Positions 15,464 to 23,799 of a DNA stretch of 36,812 nucleotides are shown piece after piece. The stretch comes from Streptomyces malaysiensis subsp. samsunensis. Lineage in GTDB: Bacteria > Actinomycetota > Actinomycetes > Streptomycetales > Streptomycetaceae. The DNA lies in NCBI RefSeq assembly GCF_024519315.1, contig NZ_JANIIC010000081.1, positions 1 to 36,812 of the forward strand, in the 5' to 3' direction. The notes beneath the pieces are model-generated. The model saw only the letters and a program-made list of their open reading frames with translations. It ran no database searches and had not been told where the DNA came from. The translations under genes and the position numbers were made by a program. Within the stretch, counting starts at the first letter, position 1, and the number at the start of each line of letters is the position of its first letter.

Positions 15464-17082
15464 GGCCTGCCCCCCTCGTTCCGGCCCGGACCCTTCGCCG
15501 GGCCGTTGTCCCCGCCCCCGCCCCCGTCGTCGTCACCGCCGCCCTCGAAGGCGCCGTCGCGATCGCGGTCGGGGTCGTCCGCCGCCTCGTCGGAGGCGAT
15601 CCGGGAGGCGTCCATCGGCAGCCGCAGCGTGAAGACGGCCCCGCCCTCCGGGGAGTTCGCGGCGCTGATGTCGCCGCCGTGGATATGCGCGTTCTCCATC
15701 GCGATCGACAGCCCGAGCCCGCTGCCCTCCGAGCGCGGGCGGGACGCGCTCGCCTTGTAGAAGCGGTCGAAGACATGCGGCAGCACATCCTCGGGGATGC
15801 CCGGACCGTGGTCCCGGACCCTGATCAGCAGCTCATCGCCCTCGGTGCGCACCGAGACCCGCACCGGCGAGCCGCCGTGCTTGAGCGCGTTCCCGATCAG
15901 ATTCGCCAGGATCACATCCAGCCGCCGGGGATCCAGCCGGGCCACGATGCCGCGTGCCGCGTCCAGCTCCACCGCGTCCAGCCAGGCACGGGCGTCGATG
16001 CAGGCCGTCACCTGGTCGGCGACATCGACGTCGTCCAGCACCAGCCGGGCCGTGCCCGCGTCGAAGCGGGTCACCTCCATCAGGTTCTCCACCAGGTCGT
16101 TCAGCCGCCGGGTCTCGCTCACCACCAGCTGCACCGCCGGAGCGATCATGGGGTCGAGCGAGTCGGCCTCCTCCTCCAGCACCTCCGTGACGGCCGTGAT
16201 CGCGGTGAGCGGGGTCCGCAGCTCATGCGACATGTCCGCGACGAAGCGCCGGCTGGACGCCTCCCGCGCGGACAGCTCCGCCACCCGCTTCTGCAACCGC
16301 TCCGCGGCCCGGTTGAAGGTGTGCGAGAGATTGGCCAGCTCATCGGAGCCCGAGACCTGGAGCCGGGTGTCCAGATGCCCCTCGCCCAGCCGGTGCGCCG
16401 CCTCCCCGAGCCGCTGCACGGGCCGCAGCACCGTGGCCGCGGCGGCCTGCGCCAGCAGCGCGGCGCCGATCAGCGCGAGCCCGGTGGCGATCCCCAGCGA
16501 CCAGGCCAGGGAGTTCAGATCCTGGCGCTCGGTGTCCAGGGACTTGAGCATGTAGCCGGTCGGCCCGCCGCCGTTCACCTTGGCCCCGCCGACCAGATAC
16601 GGAGTGCCGTGCAGCGTGATCCGCTGCCAGTAGAGGTGGTACGGGGCGCTGTTCCCCTTGCTCACCGGGCGCTTCTGATCCACCGCGCGCCGCAGCGAGG
16701 CGGGCACCGCGTCGAGCGTGAACAGCTTCTTGTCCGAGGCGGCCGGGCAGCTTTCGCCGTCCCGGGTCCGGGTGATCAGCAGCACCTCGTACTTCTGGGT
16801 GTTGTCCGCCATACGTACCGCGACGTCCCGCAATTCGGAACAGGTGGGGAGGGAGGGCAGCGGGTCGGTGTCGTCCTTCAGCGATTTGCGGAACTCGTCC
16901 AGCGCCGCGTCCTGGGTACGGGTCAGCACCGCGTCACGGTTCAGCCAGTACGCGATGGCCGACGCGGACACGGCGGCGGTCAGGGCCACCAGACCGAAGA
17001 CCAGCATCAGCCGCAGCCTGAGGCTGAACCACCGCAAAAGCCCCGCGGCCCAGCCCCGGACCCGAGCGGGCTCGTCGCTCAC
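15460..17082 (-). CDS. afsQ2: Sensor histidine kinase AfsQ2
   Basis: A 540-residue membrane histidine kinase, partner of AfsQ1; in S. coelicolor the pair responds to nitrogen and glutamate conditions and controls antibiotic production. TM1 is at about residues 25-48, an extracellular sensor domain of about 140 residues follows, and TM2 (LGIATGLALIGAALLAQAAAA) leads to a HAMP domain. The H-box MSHELRTPLTAI is near residue 284, then N-box NLIGNALKHG, G1 DHGPGIPE, F-box FDRFYKAS and G2 GSGLGLSIA. The last 40 residues are Asp/Gly-rich. I chose GTG 17082; longer readings would run back into afsQ1. The gene is 64 nt downstream of afsQ1 and overlaps the lipoprotein gene. Confidence 0.93.
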   Translation of the reverse strand: MSDEPARVRGWAAGLLRWFSLRLRLMLVFGLVALTAAVSASAIAYWLNRDAVLTRTQDAALDEFRKSLKDDTDPLPSLPTCSELRDVAVRMADNTQKYEVLLITRTRDGESCPAASDKKLFTLDAVPASLRRAVDQKRPVSKGNSAPYHLYWQRITLHGTPYLVGGAKVNGGGPTGYMLKSLDTERQDLNSLAWSLGIATGLALIGAALLAQAAAATVLRPVQRLGEAAHRLGEGHLDTRLQVSGSDELANLSHTFNRAAERLQKRVAELSAREASSRRFVADMSHELRTPLTAITAVTEVLEEEADSLDPMIAPAVQLVVSETRRLNDLVENLMEVTRFDAGTARLVLDDVDVADQVTACIDARAWLDAVELDAARGIVARLDPRRLDVILANLIGNALKHGGSPVRVSVRTEGDELLIRVRDHGPGIPEDVLPHVFDRFYKASASRPRSEGSGLGLSIAMENAHIHGGDISAANSPEGGAVFTLRLPMDASRIASDEAADDPDRDRDGAFEGGGDDDGGGGGDNGPAKGPGRNEGGRP

Positions 17083-17146
17083 TGCGCTCAATTCCGTACT
17101 TCCCCGCCCCCGTGCGTACCTGCCACTGCGCCGATGCGCCTGTCGC

Positions 17147-17833
17147 TCACTGGGGCGCGTCCAGCCGGTAGCCCACCCCACGCACCGTACGGATCAGCGT
17201 CGGCGACGAAGGTACGTCCTCCACCTTCGCGCGCAGCCGCTGTACGCATGCGTCCACCAGCCGCGAGTCCCCGAGGTAGTCGTGCTCCCACACCAGCCGC
17301 AGCAGCTGCTGCCGGGACAGCGCCTGCCCCGGCCGGCGGCTGAGCTCCAGCAGCAGCCGCAGCTCGGTGGGGGTGAGCTGGAGGTCCTCACCGTTCTTGG
17401 TGACCGTCATGGCCGCGCGGTCGATCAGCAGGTTGCCGAAGGCCGCGGAGTCATTGGCCTCCCGCTCGCCACGCCGCAGCACCGCACGGATCCGGGCGTC
17501 CAGCACCCGGCCCTGGACGGGTTTGACCACATAGTCGTCGGCGCCGGACTCCAGGCCGACCACCACGTCGATGTCATCGCTGCGCGCGGTGAGCAGAATG
17601 ATCGGCAACTGGTCGGTACGGCGGATCCGGCGGCACACCTCGAAGCCGTCGATCCCGGGCAGCATCACATCGAGCACGATCAGATCCGGCCGCTGCTCAC
17701 GCAGCAGTTTCAGGCCGTCCTCGCCCGTCGCCGCGGTCGCCACACGGTGGCCCTGGCGGGACAGAGAGAGTTCGAGGGCCGTGCGGATGGCGTCGTCGTC
17801 CTCGATCAGCAACAGGAAAGGCACGTTGGTCAT
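17147..17833 (-). CDS. afsQ1: Response regulator AfsQ1
   Basis: OmpR/PhoB-type response regulator, 228 residues. The receiver domain shows acidic residues EDDD (11-14), phosphoacceptor Asp55 in VLDVMLPG, Thr82 and Lys104 in YVVKPV. The C-terminal winged helix (about 130-225) has LTPTELRLLLELSRRPGQ, a recognition helix region LVDACVQRLRAKVED and the ending TLIRTVRGVGYRL. The identity rests on three things: the divergent SigQ-type sigma gene, the downstream kinase and lipoprotein, and an exact AfsQ1 box in the shared promoter region. It is probably autoregulated through that box. Confidence 0.94.
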   Translation of the reverse strand: MTNVPFLLLIEDDDAIRTALELSLSRQGHRVATAATGEDGLKLLREQRPDLIVLDVMLPGIDGFEVCRRIRRTDQLPIILLTARSDDIDVVVGLESGADDYVVKPVQGRVLDARIRAVLRRGEREANDSAAFGNLLIDRAAMTVTKNGEDLQLTPTELRLLLELSRRPGQALSRQQLLRLVWEHDYLGDSRLVDACVQRLRAKVEDVPSSPTLIRTVRGVGYRLDAPQ

Positions 17834-17890
17834 TCTGGCCTACAAGGGGCCTGTAGTTCGACCGTCAGGGGTTTATCGGCTCGATCGCCT

Positions 17891-17906
17891 GTGACGAGCC
17901 TGTGAC
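17891..17906. promoter_or_regulatory. AfsQ1 binding box (GTnAC-N6-GTnAC)
   Basis: GTGAC at 17891-17895, six bases GAGCCT, then GTGAC at 17902-17906 is an exact match to the published AfsQ1 direct-repeat consensus. It lies between the divergent afsQ1 (start 17833) and sigQ (start 18025) genes. Confidence 0.88.
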
Positions 17907-18024
17907 AGTCGGCAGACACCCCCATGAAACTGGCCCGGCAAAGTCTTCTGTGCACCGGGCGGAACACCACCGGCCGGGGCACCAGAAGCCAGACCGACCA
18001 GGCTCCATCGACGGGGGGCGCGAG

Positions 18025-18807
18025 ATGAGCACACTGCACTTCACCAACACCAGCGCAGTTCGCACGCGCCTCCACGACGCCGGGCGGGGCAATGAGAAGT
18101 CCGGTGCCGTGAGCGGGCGGGGGTGCGCTCGCGGCGCCGGGCGTCAGCGGCCTCCTTACATGGTGGCCATTGACGCGATCACGGGGGACAAGGAGGCCGG
18201 CACCGGCCTCGGGGGGGACGACGGGGGACCGGGGGGCCACGGGGGAGGCTCGTACGGGGAGGCAGAGGGGGAGCGGCGTACCACGTCGGAGGCGGAGTTC
18301 ACCGCCTACGTCCAGGAGCGCCGCGCCTCCCTGTACGCAACCGCCTACCACCTGACCGGTGACCGCTTCGAGGCCGAGGACCTGCTCCAGAGCGCGCTGT
18401 TCTCGACCTACCGGGCCTGGGACCGGATCAGCGACAAGGCGGCGGTCGGCGGCTATCTGCGCCGCACCATGACCAATCTGCACATCAGCGCCTGGCGTCG
18501 GCGCAAGCTGAATGAGTACCCGACGGAGGAGCTGCCGGAGACGGTGGGCGACCACGACGCGATGCGCGGCACCGAGCTGCGCGCCGTGTTGTGGCAGGCC
18601 CTGGCCCGGCTGCCCGAGCTCCAGCGCACGATGCTGGTGCTGCGCTACTACGAGGGCCGGACGGATCCGGAAATCGCGGACATTCTGAACATCAGCGTCG
18701 GAACGGTCAAGAGCAGCATCTGGCGCTCGCTGCGCCGGCTGCGCGAGGACGAGATCCTCAGCTTCGGCCGTGACGAGGAAGAGTCCTTCGGCGAGCTGGT
18801 CGCCTGA
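18025..18807 (+). CDS. sigQ: ECF sigma factor SigQ (SigE family)
   Basis: A 260-residue extracytoplasmic-function sigma factor. After a disordered Gly-rich N terminus of about 85 residues comes region 2 (YATAYHLTGDRFEAEDLLQ, then YRAWDRI), a variable linker, and region 4 (LVLRYYEGRTDPEIADILNIS, then VGTVKSSIWRSLRRLRE). This fits the actinobacterial SigE-family group. I chose ATG 18025, preceded by a G-rich tract; ATG 18160 would remove 45 residues without touching region 2. It is divergent from afsQ1 with an AfsQ1 box between; in S. coelicolor sigQ is a direct AfsQ1 target that counteracts AfsQ1/Q2 effects on antibiotic synthesis. No anti-sigma gene is adjacent. Confidence 0.9.
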   Translation: MSTLHFTNTSAVRTRLHDAGRGNEKSGAVSGRGCARGAGRQRPPYMVAIDAITGDKEAGTGLGGDDGGPGGHGGGSYGEAEGERRTTSEAEFTAYVQERRASLYATAYHLTGDRFEAEDLLQSALFSTYRAWDRISDKAAVGGYLRRTMTNLHISAWRRRKLNEYPTEELPETVGDHDAMRGTELRAVLWQALARLPELQRTMLVLRYYEGRTDPEIADILNISVGTVKSSIWRSLRRLREDEILSFGRDEEESFGELVA

Positions 18808-18865
18808 CGGCGGCGGGACGACCGAAGGCGGGGGGAAATCGGGGGAAGCACGGGGGGCACGGGGG

Positions 18866-18919
18866 AAACAGGTGCGAGGCCGGACAGCCGAGGGGGGATG
18901 TCCGGCCTCGCACCTGTTT
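18866..18919. terminator. Bidirectional terminator, 21-bp perfect stem
   Basis: The arm at 18866-18886 (starting AAACAGGTGCGAGG) is the exact reverse complement of 18899-18919, with a 12-nt loop. It ends in TTTG on the plus strand and begins with AAAC, so it can serve both sigQ and the converging kinase gene. Confidence 0.9.
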
Positions 18920-18951
18920 GCCATATGCGGGCCCTGAACCGTGGGCTCTCG

Positions 18952-19593
18952 CTATACGGACGCCTTCTGGCCGGGGGCGGGGACCGGCCCGCCCGCCGCC
19001 GCGGCCGCTATCCGGCCCAGTGCCACGCCCTTGCCGCACGCGTACGCGCCCAGCGCCGTCTGCCGGGCCACGATCCCGCGCTCCGTGCGCATCAGCCGCC
19101 AGCCGCGCCGCAGCAGATAGAGCGCGGGCTTGCGGCCCTCCCGCAGATCGCGCAGCAGCCTGCGCCGGAAGGTGGTGGACGGGCGGCCGCGCAGACAGAG
19201 CGCGTCCGCGAGCACCCCGAGATCGGCACACCGCCCGATGATGTCGGCGGCGAAGATCCCCTCGGCGATGAACAGCGGCGCCGGGCCGATGTCCAGCGCC
19301 TCCTCGCCGACGCGGGCGCTGGTGGCGATGTCGTAGAGCGGCACGGTCGTCCGTGAGGTACGGCACAGTGCCTCGATCGCCGCGACCGCCGCGTCCGCGT
19401 CCCAGGAGAGCGGCGAGTCCCAGTCGGCGCCCCCGCCGTCGGCGAGCTGTGGGAGCGTCGGGTCGCCGCCCTCCTTGTAGAAGTCGTCGAGGTTGAGCAC
19501 GGGCAGCCCGGCGCGGGCCGCGAGGGAGGACTTGCCCGAACCCGAGGGGCCGGAGAGCAGGACGACACGGGCGGAAGGCGGTTGGCTGGTCAC
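18952..19593 (-). CDS. udk: Uridine kinase-like P-loop kinase
   Basis: A 213-residue P-loop kinase of the uridine kinase/phosphoribulokinase superfamily. Walker A is GPSGSGKSS (about 15-23), then LNLDDFYKEGGDP with the catalytic Asp region, WDSPLSWDADAAV, VPLYDIATSAR (substrate loop) and LFIAEGIFA (Walker B-like). A basic lid RGRPSTTFRRRLLRDLREGR follows. It would phosphorylate uridine or cytidine to the monophosphate, a salvage step that fits the locus, but the exact substrate is inferred from the family. The start is GTG 19593. No copy of the CTACGCGCGTAG operator is found upstream. Confidence 0.82.
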   Translation of the reverse strand: MTSQPPSARVVLLSGPSGSGKSSLAARAGLPVLNLDDFYKEGGDPTLPQLADGGGADWDSPLSWDADAAVAAIEALCRTSRTTVPLYDIATSARVGEEALDIGPAPLFIAEGIFAADIIGRCADLGVLADALCLRGRPSTTFRRRLLRDLREGRKPALYLLRRGWRLMRTERGIVARQTALGAYACGKGVALGRIAAAAAGGPVPAPGQKASV

Positions 19594-19678
19594 GGAACAC
19601 CAGTGTGACGCATCCTTTCGCCCACGTGCCCCCCGCGTAACCGCCGATGTAACGGCCCGGGTGACCGCCCGTGCGCCC

Positions 19679-19732
19679 CGCCGCCGGACGCGCCACCGCC
19701 GCCGGACGCGCCACCGCCGCCGGACGGGCCCC
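19679..19732. repeat. 18-bp tandem repeat at the edge of the catabolic insert
   Basis: CGCCGCCGGACGCGCCAC is present twice perfectly (19679, 19697) and once diverged (19715). It sits between the kinase gene and the 3' end of the broken MFS gene. Confidence 0.8.
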
Positions 19733-19737
19733 CGCCG

Positions 19738-20639
19738 TCAGACGGTCGCGTGCGGCCGTTCCGCCGGCGCCGTCCGGGCCGGGCGGGTCCGGGGGCCGAA
19801 GAGCGCCAGGATGAGGGCGCCCACGAGCCAGGTGCCGGCGATGAAGAAGAAGACGCTCTGATAGCCGGTGCCGTGGTAGAGGGCGGCGATGATCAGCGGT
19901 CCCGCGGCGTTCGAGAGACGGCCGAGCCCGTAGGAGACGCCGGTCCCCAGCGAGCGGCCGCGGGTGTCGAACAGCTCGGGGGAGTAGGCGTACCCCAGGG
20001 CCGTGTAGCCGCGTTCGAAGAGGTTCACCAGGAAGCCGAAGACCACGATCAGGACCGGGTTGAAGGTCAGCCCGTACAGCAGACCGCACAGCGCGATCAC
20101 CGCGCCGAAGACCACCAGACACCATTTGCGCTCGAACCGGTCGGTGACCAGGGCGGCCAGGAACGAGCCGAGCGGAGCGCCCACCGTGGTGAGCGCCACA
20201 TAGAAGACCGACTTCTCGACGCTGAAGCCCTCCTTGGCCAGCAGCGTCGGCGCCCAGCTCGAGTAGCCGAAGAAGCCGATGGTCTGGGTCACCCACAGGA
20301 CGGTGAGCAGCAGGGTCGGCCCGAGGTACTTCTTCCGCAGCAGCAGGCGGGGCGACGCCTTGGCGGGCCGGGCCTCGTCGACCGGCGGCGCGGGCTCGGG
20401 CAGCGGGCCCTGCTCCGCGGCGACCCGGGTGACATGCCGACGAACGACAGCGAGGTGACGTAGGCGATCTGGTCGACCGTGATTCCCCACAGGTCGATGA
20501 GCTGGGGAGCGGTGGTGGCGAAGGTGTTGATGTCCGCGAACTCGAAGAAGTAGGCGAAGGAGACGGCCAGCAAGGTGATCTTGTGAAACCGGGAGATGGG
20601 GAGTCTGTTCAGCCGGTTCACCGCGTTGGAGTGCTGCAT
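19738..20639 (-). pseudogene. MFS aromatic-acid-type transporter with internal deletion and frameshift
   Basis: The N-terminal fragment starts at ATG 20639 and gives TM1 (KITLLAVSFAYFFEFADIN) and the start of TM2 (VTSLSFVGM), ending near 20432. The C-terminal fragment is in another frame from there to the TGA at 19738, with RLLLRKKYLGPTLLLTVLW, FFGYSSWAPTLLAKEG and six further membrane segments. Together they cover about 300 residues where such transporters have about 440-460, so roughly TM2-TM6 and the loop before TM7 are missing and the frame is shifted at the junction. As sequenced it cannot make a working transporter. Its position after two aromatic-catabolism amidohydrolase genes suggests a former uptake protein for an aromatic acid. 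A sequencing or assembly error is possible. Confidence 0.8.
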
Positions 20640-20701
20640 GGGCGGCCCTTGTCGAAGAGGCGGGGAGGGGACGGTGCGGGGGGTGTCGGGGCGGACCGGG
20701 A

Positions 20702-21622
20702 TCAGGCGCCTTCGTCGGGCCAGTAGAGCCTCATGGGGTTGTCGACCAGCAGCTTCCGCCGCTGCTCGGCGGTGACCGCCACCTGGGGCACGTAGTCGAC
20801 CAGCAGCCCGTCGTCGGGCATATGGCCGGTGAGGTTGGGATGCGGCCAGTCCGTGCCCCACAGCACCCGGTCGGGGAACTCCTCGATAGCGCGGCGGGCG
20901 AAGGGCACCACATCGGTGTACGGATGCCGCTCGGCGTTCAGGGCCGGGGGTCCGGTGACGCTGAGGCGCTCGGGGCAGGTGACCTTGACCCACACCTCAT
21001 GGCGCTCGGCGAACCGCAGGAAACGGGTGAAATGCGGTCCGTCGGCCGGTTGGGCCACATCCGGCCGGCCCATGTGGTCCACGACGAGAGGGGTGGGCAG
21101 GGAGCTGAAGAAACGTTCCAGCTCGGGCAGGTCGGCGCTTTCGAAGTAGAGGACGACATGCCAGCCGAGCGGGGCGATCCGCTTCGCGATGGCGGCCAGA
21201 TCGTGCTGGGGCGCGGCGTCGGCCAGCCGCCGGAGAAAGGTGAAGCGCACCCCGCGCACCCCCGCCGCGTCCAGCCGGCGCAGCTCCGCGTCGGTGACGT
21301 CCGGGCGTACGGTCGCGATACCGCGCGCCCGGCCGCCGGACGCCTGGACGGCGTCGACCATGGCGCTGTTGTCCGCGCCGTGGCAGGTCGCCTGGACGAT
21401 CACATTGCGGGCGACCCCGAGGTGGTCGCGGAGGGCGAAGAGCTCGTCCTTGCCGCCGTCGCAGGGCGTGTACTTGCGCTCGGGCGCGAAGGGGAACTCC
21501 GCTTGCGGTCCGAAGACGTGGCAGTGGGTGTCGACGGTGCCCGCCGGCAGGGCGAAGGCGGGCTCGGACGGGTCGGGGTGCCAGTCCAGCCAGCCCGGGG
21601 TCTTGGGGGAGAGCGTGCTCAT
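20702..21622 (-). CDS. ligI: LigI-like 2-pyrone-4,6-dicarboxylate hydrolase (amidohydrolase family)
   Basis: A 306-residue amidohydrolase (amidohydro_2). The pattern DTHCHVFGP (His33, His35), FPFAPERKYTP, LRDHLGVARNVIVQATCHG-DN, RGIATV and the C-terminal LWGTDWPHPN closely follows LigI, which opens the 2-pyrone-4,6-dicarboxylate lactone in the protocatechuate 4,5-cleavage pathway. Many relatives in this family act on other lactones, so the substrate is likely but not certain. ATG 21622 has AGAGGAG upstream and overlaps the stop of a mini-ORF. It is the second enzyme gene of a minus-strand operon after the LigJ-like gene. Confidence 0.82.
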   Translation of the reverse strand: MSTLSPKTPGWLDWHPDPSEPAFALPAGTVDTHCHVFGPQAEFPFAPERKYTPCDGGKDELFALRDHLGVARNVIVQATCHGADNSAMVDAVQASGGRARGIATVRPDVTDAELRRLDAAGVRGVRFTFLRRLADAAPQHDLAAIAKRIAPLGWHVVLYFESADLPELERFFSSLPTPLVVDHMGRPDVAQPADGPHFTRFLRFAERHEVWVKVTCPERLSVTGPPALNAERHPYTDVVPFARRAIEEFPDRVLWGTDWPHPNLTGHMPDDGLLVDYVPQVAVTAEQRRKLLVDNPMRLYWPDEGA

Positions 21623-21753
21623 GAGGGCTCCTCTGGGCGGGCGAGCGGCCCCGCGGTCGTCGTCGGGGGACCGGCCATCACCGGGCCTGTGGTCATCGGG
21701 GGACTGGCCATCACTCGGCCTGCCGTCGTCATCAGTGGACCAGCCGGTCTCAT
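21619..21753 (-). CDS. Repeat-derived 44-residue mini-ORF coupling the LigJ- and LigI-like genes
   Basis: ATG 21753 overlaps the upstream stop (TGATG), and the TGA at 21621-21619 overlaps the ATG of the next gene (ATGA). The frame is made of three imperfect 33-bp units (21656-21688, 21689-21721, 21722-21754) that code for 11-residue repeats of the type MTTAGRVMASPP. It has no similarity I recognise. The likely role is to keep ribosomes running across the gap between the two enzyme genes; a functional peptide is less likely. Confidence 0.4.
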   Translation of the reverse strand: MRPAGPLMTTAGRVMASPPMTTGPVMAGPPTTTAGPLARPEEPS

Positions 21754-22778
21754 CAGCGCCCCTGCCCGGTCAGCAGGGCGTCCAGGCGGGGGTAGACGGC
21801 GCGGGTGTTGCGTTCGTAGATGCCGGTCAGATCGTCTTCGGAGAGCCCGGCGGCCTCGGCGTAGCGCCGGGTGTCGTCGAAGTGGCGGCCGGTCCGGGGG
21901 TCGACATCGCGGACGGCGCCGATCATCTCCGAGGCGAAGAGGATGTTCCGGGCCGGGACGACATCGAGGAGCAGGTCCATACCGGGCTGGTGGTAGACGC
22001 AGGTGTCGAAGAAGACATTGTCCAGGACATGCTCCTCCAGGGGCGGCTTGCCGAGGGCCATCGCCAGTCCGCGGAACCGGCCCCAGTGATACGGAACGGC
22101 ACCGCCGCCATGCGGGATGACCAGGCGCAGGGTGGGGAAGTCGGCGAACAGATCGCCCTGCACCAGCTGCATGAACACCGTCGTATCGGCGTTGAGGTAG
22201 TGCGCCCCGGTGGTGTGGAAGGCGGGGTTGACGCTGGTGCTCACATGCACCATTGCCGGGAGGTCGTACTCGACCAGCTTTTCGTAGATCGGGTACCACG
22301 AGCGGTCGGTGAGCGGCGGGGCCGTCCAGTGGCCGCCCGAGGGATCAGGGTTGAGGTTGACCGCCACGGCCCCGTACTCCTCCGCACAGCGGATGAGCTC
22401 GGGCACACAGGTGGCCGGATCGACGCCCGGTGACTGCGGGAGCATCGCGGCGGGGGCGAACCGCTCCGGGTACAGCTCGCTGACGCGGAAGCAGAGCTCG
22501 TTGCAGAGGGCCGCCCACTCGGTGGAGGTGTGGAGATCGCCGATGTGGTGGGCCATGAAGGACGCCCGGGGGGAGAAGACCGTCATGTCGATGCCGCGCT
22601 CGTCCATCAGCCGGAGCTGGTTCGGCTCGATGCTCCGGCGCAGCTCATCGTCGCCGATGCGGAGATCGGCGCGGGAGGGGGTGCGGGTGGGGTCGGTGAG
22701 TCCGTTGATCTGCTGGGTACGCCATGCCTCCAGCGCCGGTGGCGCGGTGGTGTAGTGGCCATGGCAATCGATGATCAT
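21753..22778 (-). CDS. ligJ: LigJ-like 4-oxalomesaconate hydratase (amidohydrolase family)
   Basis: A 341-residue amidohydrolase-fold protein. It begins MIIDCHGHYTTAP with metal ligands His6 and His8, as LigJ does. It continues with QLRLMDERGIDMTVFSPRAS, AMLPQSPGVDP, VAVNLNPDPSGGHW, a metal-site histidine in PAMVHVS, and IPHGGGAVPYHWGRF. LigJ hydrates 4-oxalomesaconate in the protocatechuate/gallate 4,5-cleavage pathway. ATG 22778 has GAGAAGGAA 8 nt upstream, and a strong promoter with a GntR-type operator precedes it. With the LigI-like gene it forms two consecutive late steps, but the ring-cleavage dioxygenase, LigC dehydrogenase and LigK aldolase are not in the window. Confidence 0.85.
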   Translation of the reverse strand: MIIDCHGHYTTAPPALEAWRTQQINGLTDPTRTPSRADLRIGDDELRRSIEPNQLRLMDERGIDMTVFSPRASFMAHHIGDLHTSTEWAALCNELCFRVSELYPERFAPAAMLPQSPGVDPATCVPELIRCAEEYGAVAVNLNPDPSGGHWTAPPLTDRSWYPIYEKLVEYDLPAMVHVSTSVNPAFHTTGAHYLNADTTVFMQLVQGDLFADFPTLRLVIPHGGGAVPYHWGRFRGLAMALGKPPLEEHVLDNVFFDTCVYHQPGMDLLLDVVPARNILFASEMIGAVRDVDPRTGRHFDDTRRYAEAAGLSEDDLTGIYERNTRAVYPRLDALLTGQGR

Positions 22779-22810
22779 TCGCTGTTCCTTCTCGGCGTGC
22801 GGTTCCTCGC

Positions 22811-22840
22811 AACCTAACTGTCGATGAAATTGTTGACAAT
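22811..22840 (-). promoter_or_regulatory. Promoter and GntR-type operator of the lig-like operon
   Basis: On the minus strand TTGTCA (22839-22834), a 17-bp spacer and TAGGTT (22816-22811) form a near-consensus housekeeping promoter 33 bp before the LigJ-like ATG. The -35 lies inside the dyad ATTGTTGACAAT (22829-22840), ATTGT-N2-ACAAT, the form typical of FadR-subfamily GntR repressors that control catabolic operons. No GntR gene is in the window. Confidence 0.65.
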
Positions 22841-22850
22841 ATGTGCGACG

Positions 22851-22894
22851 AAAAAGGCCCCCGCGATGTCCGGGATGCGGGACGCCGCGGGGGC
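22851..22894 (-). terminator. Rho-independent terminator of the deoC-ALDH operon
   Basis: Read on the minus strand, GCCCCCGCG and CGCGGGGGC form the outer stem around an inner GTCC/GGAC pairing, followed directly by CCTTTTT. This classic form with a U-tract is unusual for this window. Confidence 0.85.
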
Positions 22895-22932
22895 GGGGGC
22901 GTGGAGGGGCGCGCGGAAGCGCGGAGGCGGGT

Positions 22933-23799
22933 CTAGACGCCCATCGGATGCCAGACGGTCTTGGTCTCCAGGAAGGCCAGGAGCCGGCCGGTGCCGGGGT
23001 CGGCCGCCCAATCCACAGCCTGTGGACGGAGGACGCGCTTGAGGTTCTCCGCGGCCGCCTTCTCCAGCTCGACCGCGAGCTCCGGTTCCGCGCCGGCGAG
23101 GTCGATCGCGTTGACGTCCTGGTGGGCGGCGAGCGGGGCGGCGATCTCGGCGGTGCGGCCGGAGAGGATGTTGACCACGCCGCCGGGGAGGTCGGAGGTG
23201 GCCAGCACCTCGGCCAGCGAGAGGGCCGGCAGCGGGGCGCGCTCGGCGGCCACGACCACGGCCGTGTTGCCCGTGACGATCGCGGGGGCGATCACCGAGA
23301 CCAGGCCGAGAAGGGACGACTCCTGGGGCGCGAGCAGCACGACCACACCGGTCGGCTCGGGGGAGGAGAGGTTGAAGTACGGCCCCGCGACGGGGTTGGC
23401 GGACCCGGCGATCTGGGCCGTCTTGTCGGACCAGCCCGCGTACCAGACCCAGCGGTCGATCGCGGCGTCGACCTGCGCGGTGGCCTTGGCCTTGCTCAGC
23501 CCCTCGCCGTCGGCGACCTCGTGGACGAACTGCTTACGGCGGCCCTCCAGCATCTCGGCGACGCGGTAGAGGATCTGGCCCCGGTTGTAGGCGGTGGCCC
23601 CCGACCAGCCGCCGAACGCCTTGCGCGCGGCGACGACCGCGTCCCGGGCGTCCTTGCGGGAGGCCAGCGGGGCGTTGGCCAGCCAGCGGCCCTTGGCGTC
23701 GGTCACCTCGTACACCCGCCCGCTCTCCGAGCGTGGGAACTTGCCGCCCACGAACAGCTTGTAGGTCTTCAGGACCGAGAGTCGTTCAGGCTGTTTCAT
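22933..23799 (-). CDS. Aldehyde dehydrogenase-like protein lacking the catalytic domain
   Basis: A 288-residue protein that aligns with the N-terminal coenzyme-binding part of aldehyde dehydrogenases: KLFVGGKFPRSESGR, ARDAVVAARKAFGGWS, ILYRVAEMLEGR, YAGWSDK, EPTGVVVLLAPQESSLLGL and LPGGVVNILSG. It stops before the catalytic segment, contains no cysteine at all and has no ELGGK glutamate. It starts at ATG 23799, overlapping the stop of the full-length dehydrogenase gene (ATGA). The pair, 503 plus 288 residues, matches the layout of single-chain ALDH16 enzymes, which have a catalytic ALDH unit followed by a pseudo-ALDH unit. I infer a split ALDH16 in which this is the non-catalytic subunit. Confidence 0.88.
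   Translation of the reverse strand: MKQPERLSVLKTYKLFVGGKFPRSESGRVYEVTDAKGRWLANAPLASRKDARDAVVAARKAFGGWSGATAYNRGQILYRVAEMLEGRRKQFVHEVADGEGLSKAKATAQVDAAIDRWVWYAGWSDKTAQIAGSANPVAGPYFNLSSPEPTGVVVLLAPQESSLLGLVSVIAPAIVTGNTAVVVAAERAPLPALSLAEVLATSDLPGGVVNILSGRTAEIAAPLAAHQDVNAIDLAGAEPELAVELEKAAAENLKRVLRPQAVDWAADPGTGRLLAFLETKTVWHPMGV

Noticed and set aside
17083..17181. Longer AfsQ2 start at ATG 17181
   Set aside because: It would overlap the coding end of afsQ1 and add residues with no family resemblance.
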